Shown: piece after piece, positions 44,553-53,719 of the stretch
Layout: the number at the start of each line of letters is the position of its first letter
How positions within the stretch are numbered: the stretch's first letter is position 1
Origin: Kordia jejudonensis
GTDB lineage: Bacteria > Bacteroidota > Bacteroidia > Flavobacteriales > Flavobacteriaceae
DNA: 64,000 bases
NCBI RefSeq assembly: GCF_001005315.1
Contig: NZ_LBMG01000029.1
Span: 23,535 to 87,534, forward strand
Direction: 5' to 3'
Translations under genes and position numbers: made by a program
The notes under the pieces: generated by a model
What the model saw: the letters and a program-made list of their open reading frames with translations, nothing else
The model's database searches: none
What the model was told of the DNA's origin: nothing

Positions 44553-45617
44553 TTATTTGGAAGACGTTATCCACTTAATTGCCTCCTCAACAGTTTCTCC
44601 GCTTTTAAGATTTGTGAGGTTTAATTCTTCTTTAATTTTTACATCAGGAATAATTCCATTGTAATGTACTGTCTTATCTTTACTCATGTAATACGCCGTC
44701 ATTGGTGCAAATACCCATTTTTCAGTCAACACAAACCATCCATTAGTACTTGATAATCCACTTGTTTTTTGCCCAATAAGCTTTACATTATCTTGTCCTT
44801 TCAAACTTGAAGCAACTACTTCGCCTGCACTTGCTGTATATATACTTGTTAAAACGGCAATTTTTCCCGTGTTTATTAATTCTTCACATTTTAAATCGGC
44901 TTTAAAGTGTGCGTATCCATTTTCATAAAAATTTCCATTTTCAAATTTCCATTTCGAATTAAAATTAAGTCCATCCTTAGTATCGCCGCCCAAATTTGTA
45001 TCTGAAATTAATTCGCCAAGACCAGCCATCATCGGATTCATATTTCCGCCAATATTGCAACGCAAATCAATAATCCAACCGATTGGTTTTTTTGACTTTA
45101 AATTACAAATCATAGTTCGTATTTCATCTCTTGCCATTAAAACTTGATCTCCTTGCAGCATTCCTGTTCCTAAAATCTCAATGTAAGCAACATTTGATTC
45201 TTTTAATAGTTCTCCGTAAACACTGTACGGTGCATTAATTTTTGTAGCGCCAATTGCTTTATAAATACTATCATTTGGTGGTCCACTTTCTTCTGAACGG
45301 TGATCAAAAGCTACTTTATAATCATACATTAACATTCCGTGATAATCACCAAGTTCTTTAAACATCAATTCTGCCGCTTTCCCCAATTTATCTATTGAAT
45401 CGTTTTGCTGATATACTGTCAACATTTCTGCTCTTAACGCGCTCCAATCTACTTTTTTGGCATAATATGAATTGGCTTTTGCTAGCGAAATAAGAGAATC
45501 TAATAATATAGGCATTGGCTCGTCTGTACTATTTTGGGCATGCCCATTTTCTTTCACATTATTTTTACAACTCATAAAAAGGAAAATGATGCTGATAACA
45601 ATGGCAGTTTTTTTCAT
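44553..45617 (-). CDS. S41 family peptidase lipoprotein
   Basis: 354 residues. The signal peptide ends in a lipobox (SIIFLFMSCKNN). The tail-specific-protease core has GWIIDLRCNIGGNMNPM, the nucleophile region TSIYTASAGEVVASSL (Ser of SAGE) and the general-base Lys in LIGQKTSGLSS. No PDZ domain is obvious between the helical N-terminal part and the core. It is probably periplasmic or outer-membrane attached; the substrate is unknown. Single gene. Confidence 0.88.
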   Translation of the reverse strand: MKKTAIVISIIFLFMSCKNNVKENGHAQNSTDEPMPILLDSLISLAKANSYYAKKVDWSALRAEMLTVYQQNDSIDKLGKAAELMFKELGDYHGMLMYDYKVAFDHRSEESGPPNDSIYKAIGATKINAPYSVYGELLKESNVAYIEILGTGMLQGDQVLMARDEIRTMICNLKSKKPIGWIIDLRCNIGGNMNPMMAGLGELISDTNLGGDTKDGLNFNSKWKFENGNFYENGYAHFKADLKCEELINTGKIAVLTSIYTASAGEVVASSLKGQDNVKLIGQKTSGLSSTNGWFVLTEKWVFAPMTAYYMSKDKTVHYNGIIPDVKIKEELNLTNLKSGETVEEAIKWITSSK

Positions 45618-45758
45618 AGTAGTTTTGTAGTTAGTCTACACAAATAACGAAATTTTCGAGTCTTTTCGTGTATGCAAGTCAATTTAAATGCTGTACAAAA
45701 TTTCTTTTCTTTCTTTTTAAAACACGAAGATCCCATAAAATTTTCCCCTTATTTTCTA

Positions 45759-45789
45759 TTGATTATCAACGTTGCAAAGAGTATATTTG
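45759..45789 (+). promoter_or_regulatory. Promoter of mfd (TTG-N20-TATATTTG)
   Basis: A TTG at 45759-45761 and TATATTTG at 45782-45789 are 20 bp apart, the expected Bacteroidota -33/-7 spacing. The mfd GTG lies 20 bp downstream. Confidence 0.6.
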
Positions 45790-45808
45790 CATCTAAATTT
45801 TTTCAAAC

Positions 45809-48800
45809 GTGAGTATATCTAAAATCTCGCAACAATTTTCACAATCTCCTGAACTTAGGAAATTGCGGCAAGCTATTGCCAAAAATCAAGAAAAAGTACA
45901 CGTAAAAGACCTTACAGGATCAAGTTTGTCATTTGTAGTTTCGGAAGTTTTTAAACAAAGTGAAATGCCTTTTCTATTCGTTTTAAACGATAAAGAAGAA
46001 GCCGCATACTATTTGAACGATTTGGAGTTTTTACTCAACGATAAAGATGTACTTTTTTATCCAGGTAGTTACCGCAGACCGTATCAAATTGAAGAAACGG
46101 ACAATGCCAATGTATTGTTGCGTGCAGAAGTATTGAATAGAATCAATTCGCGCAAAAAACCGTCGTTAATTGTTACCTATCCTGATGCGTTATTTGAAAA
46201 AGTTGTTACCCGAAAAGAGCTTGAAAAAAACACACTTAAAATTTCACTGAACGATAAATTATCCATCGATTTTGTAAATGAAACACTGTTTGAATACAAC
46301 TTCAATCGGGTAGATTTTGTCACCGAACCTGGCGAGTTTTCAGTACGTGGTGGAATTGTAGATGTGTATTCATTTTCAAATGATGAACCGTACCGAATTG
46401 AGTTTTTTGGCGATGAAGTAGACAGCATGCGTACGTTTGATGTAGAAACGCAATTGTCTACAGAGAAAGTAAAAAAGATCAGCATTATTCCAAATGTTGA
46501 AAACAAAGCCTTGCAGGAATCTCGCGAAAGCTTTCTGAAGTACATTCCTGGGAAAACCATTGTTTTTGCAAAAAATACAGAATTATTATTAGGCAGAATT
46601 GACAAACTTTTCGGAAAAGCCAATGCCGCTTTCGCTGAATTATCCGAAGATATAAAACACAACACACCTGAAGAATTATTCTGCACAAAAGCGTTGTTAC
46701 AAGAACAGTTTGTAGAATTTACCATTGTTGAATTGACCGCAAATCCGTTACTAAAAGCGGATACGTTTGTAAAATTCGACACAAGTCCGCAACCTTCGTT
46801 CAATCGTCAATTTGACTTATTGATTGAAAATTTAGACGAAAATCACGAAAAAGGATATACCAATTACATTACCTGCGTCAGCGAACAACAAGCGAAACGT
46901 TTTCATGATATTTTTGATGATGTAGCGCAAAAAGCACATTATGAAACCATTGTACTTCCACTCTATCAAGGATTTATCAATCATAATGAAAAAATAGTTT
47001 GTTATACGGATCATCAAATTTTTGAACGCTATCACAAGTTTCATTTGAAAAATGGTTATGCCAAAAAACAAGCCATTACGCTGAAAGAATTGACCAATTT
47101 AGAAATTGGCGATTATGTGACACATATTGATCACGGAATTGGAAAATTTGGCGGTTTAAAGAAAATTGATGTCGAAGGAAAAAAGCAAGAAGCCATCAAA
47201 TTGATTTACGGCGAACGTGATATTTTGTACCTCAGCATTCACTCTTTACACAAAATTACAAAGTTTAACGGAAAGGACGGAAAACCTCCTAAAATATATA
47301 AATTAGGTTCCGGCGCTTGGAAAAAATTAAAGCAAAAAACCAAAGCACGCGTAAAACATATTGCTTATAATTTAATTGAATTGTACGCAAAGCGACGCAT
47401 GCAAAAAGGAATACAATACGGACCTGATACACATTTGCAACACGAACTGGAAGCTTCGTTTATTTATGAAGATACGCCCGATCAATCGAAAGCGACACAA
47501 GATGTAAAAGCAGACATGGAAAGTGAACGCCCAATGGACAGATTGGTTTGTGGAGATGTTGGTTTTGGAAAAACAGAAGTTGCCATCAGAGCTGCATTTA
47601 AAGCAGTTGACAATGGTAAGCAAGTTGCCATTTTGGTACCGACAACCATTTTAGCATTTCAACATTTCAAAACGTTTAGCGAACGGTTAGCTGATATGCC
47701 AATTACCGTTGATTACCTGAATCGTTTCCGATCAACTAAGCAACGAAATGAAGTCTTAAAAGGTCTGGAAAACGGAACGGTTGATATTGTCATTGGAACG
47801 CATCAATTGGTCAACAAAGCTGTAAAATTTAAAGATTTAGGTTTGTTAATTGTGGATGAAGAACAAAAATTTGGCGTTGCGGTTAAGGATAAACTCAAAA
47901 CGATCAAAGAGAATGTAGATACCTTAACATTGACAGCTACACCAATTCCGAGAACGTTACAATTTAGCTTGATGGCTGCCCGCGATTTATCCGTTATTAC
48001 AACGCCACCACCAAATCGTTATCCTATTGAAACAAATGTCATTCGTTTTCAGGAAGAAACCATTCGTGATGCCGTGAGTTATGAAATTCAACGTGGTGGA
48101 CAAGTATTTTTTATTCACAATAGAATTGAAAATATTAAAGAAGTTGCCGGCATGATTCAGCGTTTGGTGCCTGATGCGAAGATTGGAATTGGACATGGAC
48201 AAATGGAAGGAAAAAAGCTTGAAAAATTGATGCTTGCTTTTATGAACGGAGAATTTGACGTGTTGGTTTCTACCACAATTATTGAAAGCGGTTTGGACGT
48301 TCCGAATGCGAATACTATTTTCATTAACAATGCTAACAATTTCGGCTTGAGCGATTTACATCAAATGCGTGGTCGTGTAGGACGAAGTAACAAAAAAGCG
48401 TTTTGCTATTTCATCACACCGCCAGATTCAGTAATGACGCAAGATGCACGCAAACGAATTAACGCCTTGGTGCAGTTTTCAACTTTAGGAAGTGGTTTCA
48501 ATATTGCGATGAAAGATTTGGAAATTCGTGGTGCAGGCGATTTATTAGGTGGCGAACAAAGTGGATTTATCAATGAAATTGGCTTTGAAACCTATCAGAA
48601 AATATTAAACGAAACTATTGAAGAACTCAAAGAAAACGAGTTTAAAGATTTGTACGAAACGCAAGAAAGCACGGAAGAAAAGGTGTTTTTGAAAGAAACA
48701 CAGATTGATACCGATTTTGAATTGCTGTTTCCAGATGCATATATAAATACAGTTACCGAACGTTTGGCATTGTACAATAAGCTTAGTACATTGAAAACCG

Positions 48801-49150
48801 AAGAAGAATTGCAAACTTTTGAAAGTGAATTGGTTGACCGATTTGGACCCTTACCAAAACCAGCCATTGCCTTGTTAGATTCGGTACGTATGAAATGGAT
48901 GGCGACGAAGTTAGGTTTGGAGAAAATTATTTTGAAAAAAGGAAAATTGGTCGGGTATTTTATTTCTGATCAACAATCTAGTTTTTATCAAAGTCCTACG
49001 TTTACAAGAGTCTTACAGTTTGTACAGCAAAATCCTTCCATTTGTACTATGAAGGAAAAGCAAACCCGAAATGGCTTGCGTTTGTTGCTTACATTTGATC
49101 GTATTACGTCTGTAAAAAAAGCGTTGAATGTATTAGAAAAAGCAATGTAA
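45809..49150 (+). CDS. mfd: Transcription-repair coupling factor
   Basis: 1113 residues. The N-terminal UvrB-homology region includes FYPGSYRRPYQIEETDNANV and FVTEPGEFSVRGGIVDVYS. The RNA-polymerase interaction domain begins EIGDYVTHIDHGIGKFGGL. The translocase domain carries Walker A GDVGFGKTEVAIRAAF (near residue 585), VDEEQKFGV and LTATPIPRTLQFSLM. The TRG motif region and a C-terminal D7 domain (LALYNKLSTLKTEEELQTF) complete it. It removes stalled RNA polymerase and recruits UvrA. The start is GTG; no nearby ATG fits as well. Slightly shorter than the E. coli protein, as usual in the phylum. Confidence 0.97.
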   Translation: MSISKISQQFSQSPELRKLRQAIAKNQEKVHVKDLTGSSLSFVVSEVFKQSEMPFLFVLNDKEEAAYYLNDLEFLLNDKDVLFYPGSYRRPYQIEETDNANVLLRAEVLNRINSRKKPSLIVTYPDALFEKVVTRKELEKNTLKISLNDKLSIDFVNETLFEYNFNRVDFVTEPGEFSVRGGIVDVYSFSNDEPYRIEFFGDEVDSMRTFDVETQLSTEKVKKISIIPNVENKALQESRESFLKYIPGKTIVFAKNTELLLGRIDKLFGKANAAFAELSEDIKHNTPEELFCTKALLQEQFVEFTIVELTANPLLKADTFVKFDTSPQPSFNRQFDLLIENLDENHEKGYTNYITCVSEQQAKRFHDIFDDVAQKAHYETIVLPLYQGFINHNEKIVCYTDHQIFERYHKFHLKNGYAKKQAITLKELTNLEIGDYVTHIDHGIGKFGGLKKIDVEGKKQEAIKLIYGERDILYLSIHSLHKITKFNGKDGKPPKIYKLGSGAWKKLKQKTKARVKHIAYNLIELYAKRRMQKGIQYGPDTHLQHELEASFIYEDTPDQSKATQDVKADMESERPMDRLVCGDVGFGKTEVAIRAAFKAVDNGKQVAILVPTTILAFQHFKTFSERLADMPITVDYLNRFRSTKQRNEVLKGLENGTVDIVIGTHQLVNKAVKFKDLGLLIVDEEQKFGVAVKDKLKTIKENVDTLTLTATPIPRTLQFSLMAARDLSVITTPPPNRYPIETNVIRFQEETIRDAVSYEIQRGGQVFFIHNRIENIKEVAGMIQRLVPDAKIGIGHGQMEGKKLEKLMLAFMNGEFDVLVSTTIIESGLDVPNANTIFINNANNFGLSDLHQMRGRVGRSNKKAFCYFITPPDSVMTQDARKRINALVQFSTLGSGFNIAMKDLEIRGAGDLLGGEQSGFINEIGFETYQKILNETIEELKENEFKDLYETQESTEEKVFLKETQIDTDFELLFPDAYINTVTERLALYNKLSTLKTEEELQTFESELVDRFGPLPKPAIALLDSVRMKWMATKLGLEKIILKKGKLVGYFISDQQSSFYQSPTFTRVLQFVQQNPSICTMKEKQTRNGLRLLLTFDRITSVKKALNVLEKAM

Positions 49151-49235
49151 CCGTTTTGGCTTAATTATTGAAATCATTTAATTTTTAACGATTAAAATTT
49201 AAATAATTTCTTCAATAGATTCTAAAAAAAATATC

Positions 49236-50564
49236 ATGATTAAAAAATTACTTTTTATTCTTTGTATGATTCCGTTGTGCGCACAAGCACAGAAAACTAT
49301 TTCAGGCACATTTTCGCCTGCGGAAGACTACGAATGGTTTATTTTATATAAACTTAAAACTACGCATCAAGAATATATTGATAATGGAAAAGTTGTCGAT
49401 GGAAAATTAAATTACACATTTACAAAAGATGCTCCAAAAGGCATGTATCGTTTGGTGTATGGAATGCCACAAGAATCTGAAAATTTCGATTTTATTTATA
49501 GCGGAACGGAAGATATTGAGTTTACATTTGATGAAAATGGTTCTGAATTTACGGTTTCCACAGAAAATAAACTGAACACTTCCTATTTTTCAAGTGTGAA
49601 TTTGGTAAAACGACAAATTAACGAGTTTTACCAAAGTGGCGAAACAAATCGTGAAGCGTTTTTAAAGATTTTTCAAACCTTGCAAGACACACAAGATATT
49701 TTTGAAAAAGAAGCCAAAGGCACTATTGCTTACAACTTTATAAAAGCCAGCAGATCGTATATTCCAATGAAGTATGAAGCACCTGCGGAAATGGTTGAAA
49801 ATATTAGAAAACACTATTTTGATCATGTCGATTTTTCAAATCCGCAATTGCAAAACTCCGATTTTATTGCTGATAAAATTTCCAATTACGTCTTTACCGC
49901 TTTGCCTTTAAAAGAGTATTCAGGAGCAGAATTGATAGCAGCTTATCAAAAGAATATTGAAGTGATTTCAAAAAAAATTGCTGCCGTTGCACCAGAATAT
50001 CAAAAAACCTTGTTTAATGTATTGTGGGAACAAATGGTCGTGTTGGAAAATGAAAGTATCGCCATTCATATCGCGGACACGTATTTAATTCCGTTAGTAA
50101 CACAATTGAACGATGAAGAATTGGTTAAAAAACTTGAAACACACAAACGTTTGGCAATTGGCGTGGTAGCGCCAGAAATTACTTGGGTAAAAGATAACAA
50201 AACACACAAACTAAGCGAACAAGAAGGTGCAGAAAACTATATTATTGTGTTTTGGAGTAGTACCTGTTCGCATTGTTTGAAAGAGTTTCCAAAGTTAAAA
50301 TCGTATGTAGAAAGTCAGGAGAAAGGTAAATTTAAGGTCATTGCAATTGGTTTGGAAGACGAACGCGCAAGTTGGGCAAATGAAACTTCATTTTATCCAG
50401 ATTTTATACATATTTTAGGGTTGGAAAAGTGGGACAATGAAATTGGAAACACCTATGATGTAACCTCTACACCAACATTTTTTATTTTAGACAAAAACAA
50501 ACGCATTATCGGAAAACCGTATGGCGTAAAGGAATTGCAAGAATTTTTTCAAGAAGAAGAATAA
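49236..50564 (+). CDS. TlpA-like periplasmic thiol-disulfide oxidoreductase
   Basis: 442 residues with a signal peptide (LFILCMIPLCAQAQ). The N-terminal half is a beta-rich plus helical domain common in Bacteroidota TlpA-type proteins (about 20-300). The thioredoxin domain (about 305-442) has the redox motif WSSTCSHCLKEF and the cis-Pro loop VTSTPTFFILD. CSHC instead of CPPC or CGPC suggests an uncommon redox potential. A strong terminator follows. It is the gene next to the peptide/regulator locus, and disulfide chemistry on Cys-rich peptides is conceivable but unproved. Confidence 0.85.
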   Translation: MIKKLLFILCMIPLCAQAQKTISGTFSPAEDYEWFILYKLKTTHQEYIDNGKVVDGKLNYTFTKDAPKGMYRLVYGMPQESENFDFIYSGTEDIEFTFDENGSEFTVSTENKLNTSYFSSVNLVKRQINEFYQSGETNREAFLKIFQTLQDTQDIFEKEAKGTIAYNFIKASRSYIPMKYEAPAEMVENIRKHYFDHVDFSNPQLQNSDFIADKISNYVFTALPLKEYSGAELIAAYQKNIEVISKKIAAVAPEYQKTLFNVLWEQMVVLENESIAIHIADTYLIPLVTQLNDEELVKKLETHKRLAIGVVAPEITWVKDNKTHKLSEQEGAENYIIVFWSSTCSHCLKEFPKLKSYVESQEKGKFKVIAIGLEDERASWANETSFYPDFIHILGLEKWDNEIGNTYDVTSTPTFFILDKNKRIIGKPYGVKELQEFFQEEE

Positions 50565-50584
50565 GTATATTTTTAGAAGAAACG

Positions 50585-50618
50585 AAAAAACAGAGAAATA
50601 TGAATTTCTCTGTTTTTT
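50585..50618. terminator. Bidirectional terminator between TlpA-like gene and peptide gene
   Basis: 15-bp arms AAAAAACAGAGAAAT and ATTTCTCTGTTTTTT with a 4-base loop, between convergent genes. Confidence 0.88.
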
Positions 50619-50661
50619 TACCGTAATAAAACTTATCTTAAGTATCGTTGTCGAATACTAC

Positions 50662-50937
50662 TTAACAAGTAGTCACAGATTTGTCAGTATCAGTATCACA
50701 TAAATTGTTGCCTTCGTTCGTCGCATCTCCTCCTATCGTACATACCGCTTCTCTTGAGCCTCCTGGATCATTATTACAAGGAGTTCCATCGCAAGTTGGA
50801 CCAGTGTTTTGACAAGTATCTATTAGACTTACTGTTCCATTAACAACAATTGGATTTGTTCCACCTACTATTGAGTTTAATTTCAAATTCGCAATACTCA
50901 CTTTTCTTAAGTTCAATTTAAATTTTCTTGTTTTCAT
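50662..50937 (-). CDS. GG-leader Cys-rich precursor peptide, 91 aa
   Basis: Leader MKTRKFKLNLRKVSIANLKL continues NSIVGG, the standard basic/K-L-x-L/GG pattern. The core of about 65 residues has seven Cys (TCQNTGPTCDGTPCN, then AVCTIGG, NNLCDTD and TTC at the end) together with many Thr, Asp and Asn. It is transcribed from its own promoter (-7 TAGTTTTG, 32 bp upstream) behind the operator-like box at 51024. It is a candidate RiPP or secreted disulfide peptide; no modifying enzyme is present. Confidence 0.8.
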   Translation of the reverse strand: MKTRKFKLNLRKVSIANLKLNSIVGGTNPIVVNGTVSLIDTCQNTGPTCDGTPCNNDPGGSREAVCTIGGDATNEGNNLCDTDTDKSVTTC

Positions 50938-50968
50938 TATAATACAGTTTAATTTTTTTTAGATTACT

Positions 50969-50976
50969 CAAAACTA
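50969..50976 (-). promoter_or_regulatory. -7 element TAGTTTTG for the 91-aa peptide gene
   Basis: Minus-strand TAGTTTTG. A TTTTG lies 24 bp further upstream, and the AATTCCGTGAAT box begins 47 bp upstream. The same arrangement is found at 54010-54077. Confidence 0.6.
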
Positions 50977-51023
50977 CACATCCTAAATGAAAATAATACG
51001 CAAAACAGGGTATGAGAAATCGT

Positions 51024-51036
51024 AATTCCGTGAATC
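51024..51036 (-). promoter_or_regulatory. Candidate operator AATTCCGTGAATc (peptide 50662 unit)
   Basis: This near-palindrome of form AATTCnnnGAATT differs from the copy at 55835 by one base. It lies 47 bp upstream of the -7 element and 87 bp upstream of the peptide start. Confidence 0.6.
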
Positions 51037-51037
51037 G

Positions 51038-52762
51038 TCACTTACTTTTTTGATCTTCTATAATTTTTCGAATAAAATAAGAAGGTTTTAAACCTGTCTT
51101 TTTTTGAAATGCTCTAGAAAATCCTTCAGGATTCGAAAAACCTATCTCTTCTGCAATAGCTCGAATGGTATATTTTCGATAGGTTGAATCTTTTTGAATC
51201 TTATTTATAAAATAATCTATTCGTAGATCGTTTATGTAGGTTGCAAAATTTTTCCCTTTGTATGAGTTAATAATTTTTGATAAATACTTGGAGTTTGTAT
51301 CTAACTTTTTCGCAACATCTTTTAATGAAATTTGATTGGTAAGATATGCTTCTTTTTGTTTAAATATTTCTAACTTTTCTAAGATTTCGTCAATTAAATT
51401 TTCATCAATATCTAAAGAGACTACTCGCGTTTTTGAATCTTTTAAAATAATTTTCTCTTCTTCCACTATAGAATTAGACTTATGTAAAATTTCATTATAC
51501 CTTCTTTCATATTTCTTTTTCAAGCCACGATAATATAGCAGTAGTCCTATGGCTGCAAACCCGAATAATACAAAGACAATTAAAATCCACTTCTTCTCAC
51601 GTGTAATGATTTTATTATCTTCTTGAAGCTCTTTAATCAAACGTTCCTTGTTGAAGATTAATGAAGGAATATCATATTTTTTAGAGATATTTTTATACAT
51701 GTATTTATACTCTGTATGAATGATACTGTCTACTTTTATCAATTGATTGGTATAATACAGTTGTTTCTCTTTGTCTCTTTTTTTCTTGGTATTTTCAATT
51801 AAGTATATATATGACTCCCGCAAAGGAGGAAACAGGCTGTTGGTCGCGTTGAAAACTGAATCAATTTTTTTAAAATGATGTAATGCTTTTTCTTTTTTAT
51901 TTAGTGAGAAGTAGCTTTTTCCGAGATAAAAGTCTACAACAGGTTTATTTGTATTATTTATGTGTGGATATCCTTTGTGCAAACTATCAATAGCTGCTTT
52001 GTGCTTGCCTTTAAGGGTAAGATTTACACCTTCGTTTACTACAAAAGCGTAGTACATATATGTATCATCATATTGTTTCGCAAGTTGAATTCCTTTTTTG
52101 TTCAACGCCGTACACTTAGAAGATTGCTCTGTTTCATAATATATAGATGATAACTGAAATAGAATGTTTAAATATCGATCAATGTATTTTTTTGATACTT
52201 CTTGTTTTATAGATTCCGATGAGATTATTTCTTCTTCTCTATATGCTTTACATTCTAAAAAAAGTACTTCTGCCTCATCGTATTCTCCTAAAAATCGCTT
52301 AAGCAAAGCAATATTATATTTTATAGAAAATTTGTAGATGACATTTGGACTTAATTTCTCTGCTTCTGCAGCCAAAAAGTAATTGTCCAACGCTTTTTGA
52401 TATTTCTTGTGTTTAAAAAAAAGATGTGCGCGATACATATAAGCCTGCACTGGAAATCCTTTATCTCCTTTTAAATTTTCTGTATATGAAATGGCACTAT
52501 CTAAGTATTGGTGTTTTATTTTTACATCATCATTTTTAACAGCCAACAAATAAAAACCTCTTCCTATAAATCTCTCATCTTTTGTCTTTTTTGCTTTTTC
52601 TAAATAGTCTTGAGCTAGTATTTCCTTTTCTTCGGACTTCATTTTTTTATTACGCACCTGTTTTCGAGTAGACATAAATTCTTCAAACATAGGATGCTGT
52701 TCTTGTGCAAACGCAATCATACCCACAACTAAAAAACCTAGAAATAATAGAAACTTCTTCAT
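51038..52762 (-). CDS. Membrane TPR-AraC family transcriptional regulator 2
   Basis: 574 residues from the ATG at 52762, which opens a proper signal peptide (MKKFLLFLGFLVVGMIAFAQ); the longer frame adds an unlikely 31 residues. TPR-type helices occupy about 30-380 (for example YQKALDNYFLAAEAEKLSPN and KAAIDSLHKGYPHINN). A transmembrane segment lies at about 388-410, then a linker and the AraC double HTH (about 475-574, with LDTNSKYLSKIINSYKGKNF and YTIRAIAEEIGFSNPEGFS). It is a close paralogue of regulator 3 and a more distant one of regulator 1. It sits between peptide units on both sides, and its own promoter carries the shared operator-like box. Confidence 0.88.
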   Translation of the reverse strand: MKKFLLFLGFLVVGMIAFAQEQHPMFEEFMSTRKQVRNKKMKSEEKEILAQDYLEKAKKTKDERFIGRGFYLLAVKNDDVKIKHQYLDSAISYTENLKGDKGFPVQAYMYRAHLFFKHKKYQKALDNYFLAAEAEKLSPNVIYKFSIKYNIALLKRFLGEYDEAEVLFLECKAYREEEIISSESIKQEVSKKYIDRYLNILFQLSSIYYETEQSSKCTALNKKGIQLAKQYDDTYMYYAFVVNEGVNLTLKGKHKAAIDSLHKGYPHINNTNKPVVDFYLGKSYFSLNKKEKALHHFKKIDSVFNATNSLFPPLRESYIYLIENTKKKRDKEKQLYYTNQLIKVDSIIHTEYKYMYKNISKKYDIPSLIFNKERLIKELQEDNKIITREKKWILIVFVLFGFAAIGLLLYYRGLKKKYERRYNEILHKSNSIVEEEKIILKDSKTRVVSLDIDENLIDEILEKLEIFKQKEAYLTNQISLKDVAKKLDTNSKYLSKIINSYKGKNFATYINDLRIDYFINKIQKDSTYRKYTIRAIAEEIGFSNPEGFSRAFQKKTGLKPSYFIRKIIEDQKSK

Positions 52763-52782
52763 AGAAACTGTAGTGATTTTAA

Positions 52783-52790
52783 CAAATATA
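52783..52790 (-). promoter_or_regulatory. -7 element TATATTTG for TPR-AraC regulator 2
   Basis: Minus-strand TATATTTG, 21 bp before the ATG. The operator-like box starts 47 bp upstream. Identical octamer at regulator 3. Confidence 0.6.
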
Positions 52791-52837
52791 ATTGAAAAGC
52801 TTGATGTGCCTGTAAGTTTGCGTACGAACTTTACAAT

Positions 52838-52850
52838 GATTCCCTGAATT
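52838..52850 (-). promoter_or_regulatory. Candidate operator gATTCcCTGAATT (regulator 2)
   Basis: 11 of 13 bases match AATTCCGTGAATT. It lies 47 bp upstream of the -7 box and 76 bp upstream of the start codon. Confidence 0.55.
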
Positions 52851-52983
52851 ATCACTTCAATTCAAGGACTTGTATTTTTCTTTGGTTGATTGATTATCAA
52901 TTTACTTGTTGTATTGTTGTAAATCGTTTTTAATCATGTCAAAACGAGCTTTTACTAACTTTTTTTAACCGAGTATTAATTAG

Positions 52984-53087
52984 CGTCAGTTCGATATAAA
53001 AAATTTAGGGAAATTCATGCGGTTTTGAGCAAGGAGTTTCTAAACTCAATTACAAATATGAATTGAATCACTTATATCGAACTTAGG
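52984..53087. mobile_element. Possible MITE / solo inverted-repeat element, about 104 bp
   Basis: Terminal inverted repeats CGTCAGTTCGATATAA and CCTAAGTTCGATATAA (14/16 matching, inner 12 perfect) bound a stretch with no ORF. TTAATTA occurs at both flanks (52976-52982 and 53088-53094), a possible target duplication. In the 410-bp gap between regulator 2 and the three-peptide unit nothing else but a terminator is seen. No transposase gene is in the window. Confidence 0.4.
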
Positions 53088-53095
53088 TTAATTAT

Positions 53096-53141
53096 AAAAA
53101 AAATAGTGACCAATCAATACATGAAGGTCACTACTTTTTTT
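53096..53141 (-). terminator. Terminator after the three-peptide unit
   Basis: Arms TAGTGACC and GGTCACTA with a 14-base loop, flanked by A and T runs, 32 bp past the last peptide stop. Confidence 0.75.
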
Positions 53142-53172
53142 AAGTTAACTCAATATAAACTGATATAATTTT

Positions 53173-53436
53173 CTAAATATTATTGATGGAATTACAATCT
53201 GAAATATTAAAGCATGCTAACTGATTTAAAGAATGATTATCAAATCCCCGAGTAGCACAACCATCACTACAAGGATTTTCAGGAGTTGACGCTACATCGG
53301 TTGGTGGCGGACAATTAGTTCCACTTTGACACGCATGAAGTACAGAATCATTATTGGTATCCGTTCCACCTTTGATGAAGTTCATATTTGCAATTCTGAT
53401 TTTATTAAATTTAAGTGTTTTCTTTTTTCGTTTCAT
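53173..53436 (-). CDS. GG-leader Cys-rich precursor peptide, 87 aa
   Basis: The leader MKRKKKTLKFNKIRIANMNF continues IKGG. The first 45 residues are almost identical to the peptide encoded at 53453, through DSVLHACQSGTNCPPP and a shared NPCSDGC. After that the sequences diverge (here CATRGFDNHSLNQLACFNI). This is a recent tandem duplicate with a variable C-terminal core. Seven Cys. Gap to the upstream peptide gene is 16 bp. Confidence 0.8.
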   Translation of the reverse strand: MKRKKKTLKFNKIRIANMNFIKGGTDTNNDSVLHACQSGTNCPPPTDVASTPENPCSDGCATRGFDNHSLNQLACFNISDCNSINNI

Positions 53437-53452
53437 AAGTATAATTTTTAAA

Positions 53453-53704
53453 TTAACAAGTACATGAAATTGTGAGATCTCTTAAATCTGGTTGACCCGT
53501 AGTACATCCGTCACTCAAGATACAACCATCGCTGCATGGGTTTGCAGGAGATGAGACATTATCTGGTGGCGGAGGCGGACAATTTGTTCCACTTTGACAC
53601 GCATGAAGTACAGAGTCATTATTGGTAACCGTTCCACCTTTGATGAAGTTCATATTTGCAATTCTAATTGTATTGAGTTTGAGTGTTTTCTTTTTTCGTT
53701 TCAT
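53453..53704 (-). CDS. GG-leader Cys-rich precursor peptide, 83 aa
   Basis: Leader MKRKKKTLKLNTIRIANMNF-IKGG, then DSVLHACQSGTNC, a run of five Pro, and NPCSDGC. The C-terminus is different from its neighbour (CTTGQPDLRDLTISCTC). Eight Cys. Middle gene of the three-peptide unit, 15-16 bp from each neighbour. Confidence 0.8.
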   Translation of the reverse strand: MKRKKKTLKLNTIRIANMNFIKGGTVTNNDSVLHACQSGTNCPPPPPDNVSSPANPCSDGCILSDGCTTGQPDLRDLTISCTC

Positions 53705-53719
53705 AATGATTTTTTTAAA

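Noticed and set aside
46177..46803. 208-codon minus-strand frame inside mfd
   Set aside because: Antisense shadow; the low-complexity Ser/Asn/Phe composition is typical of reverse frames in this genome.
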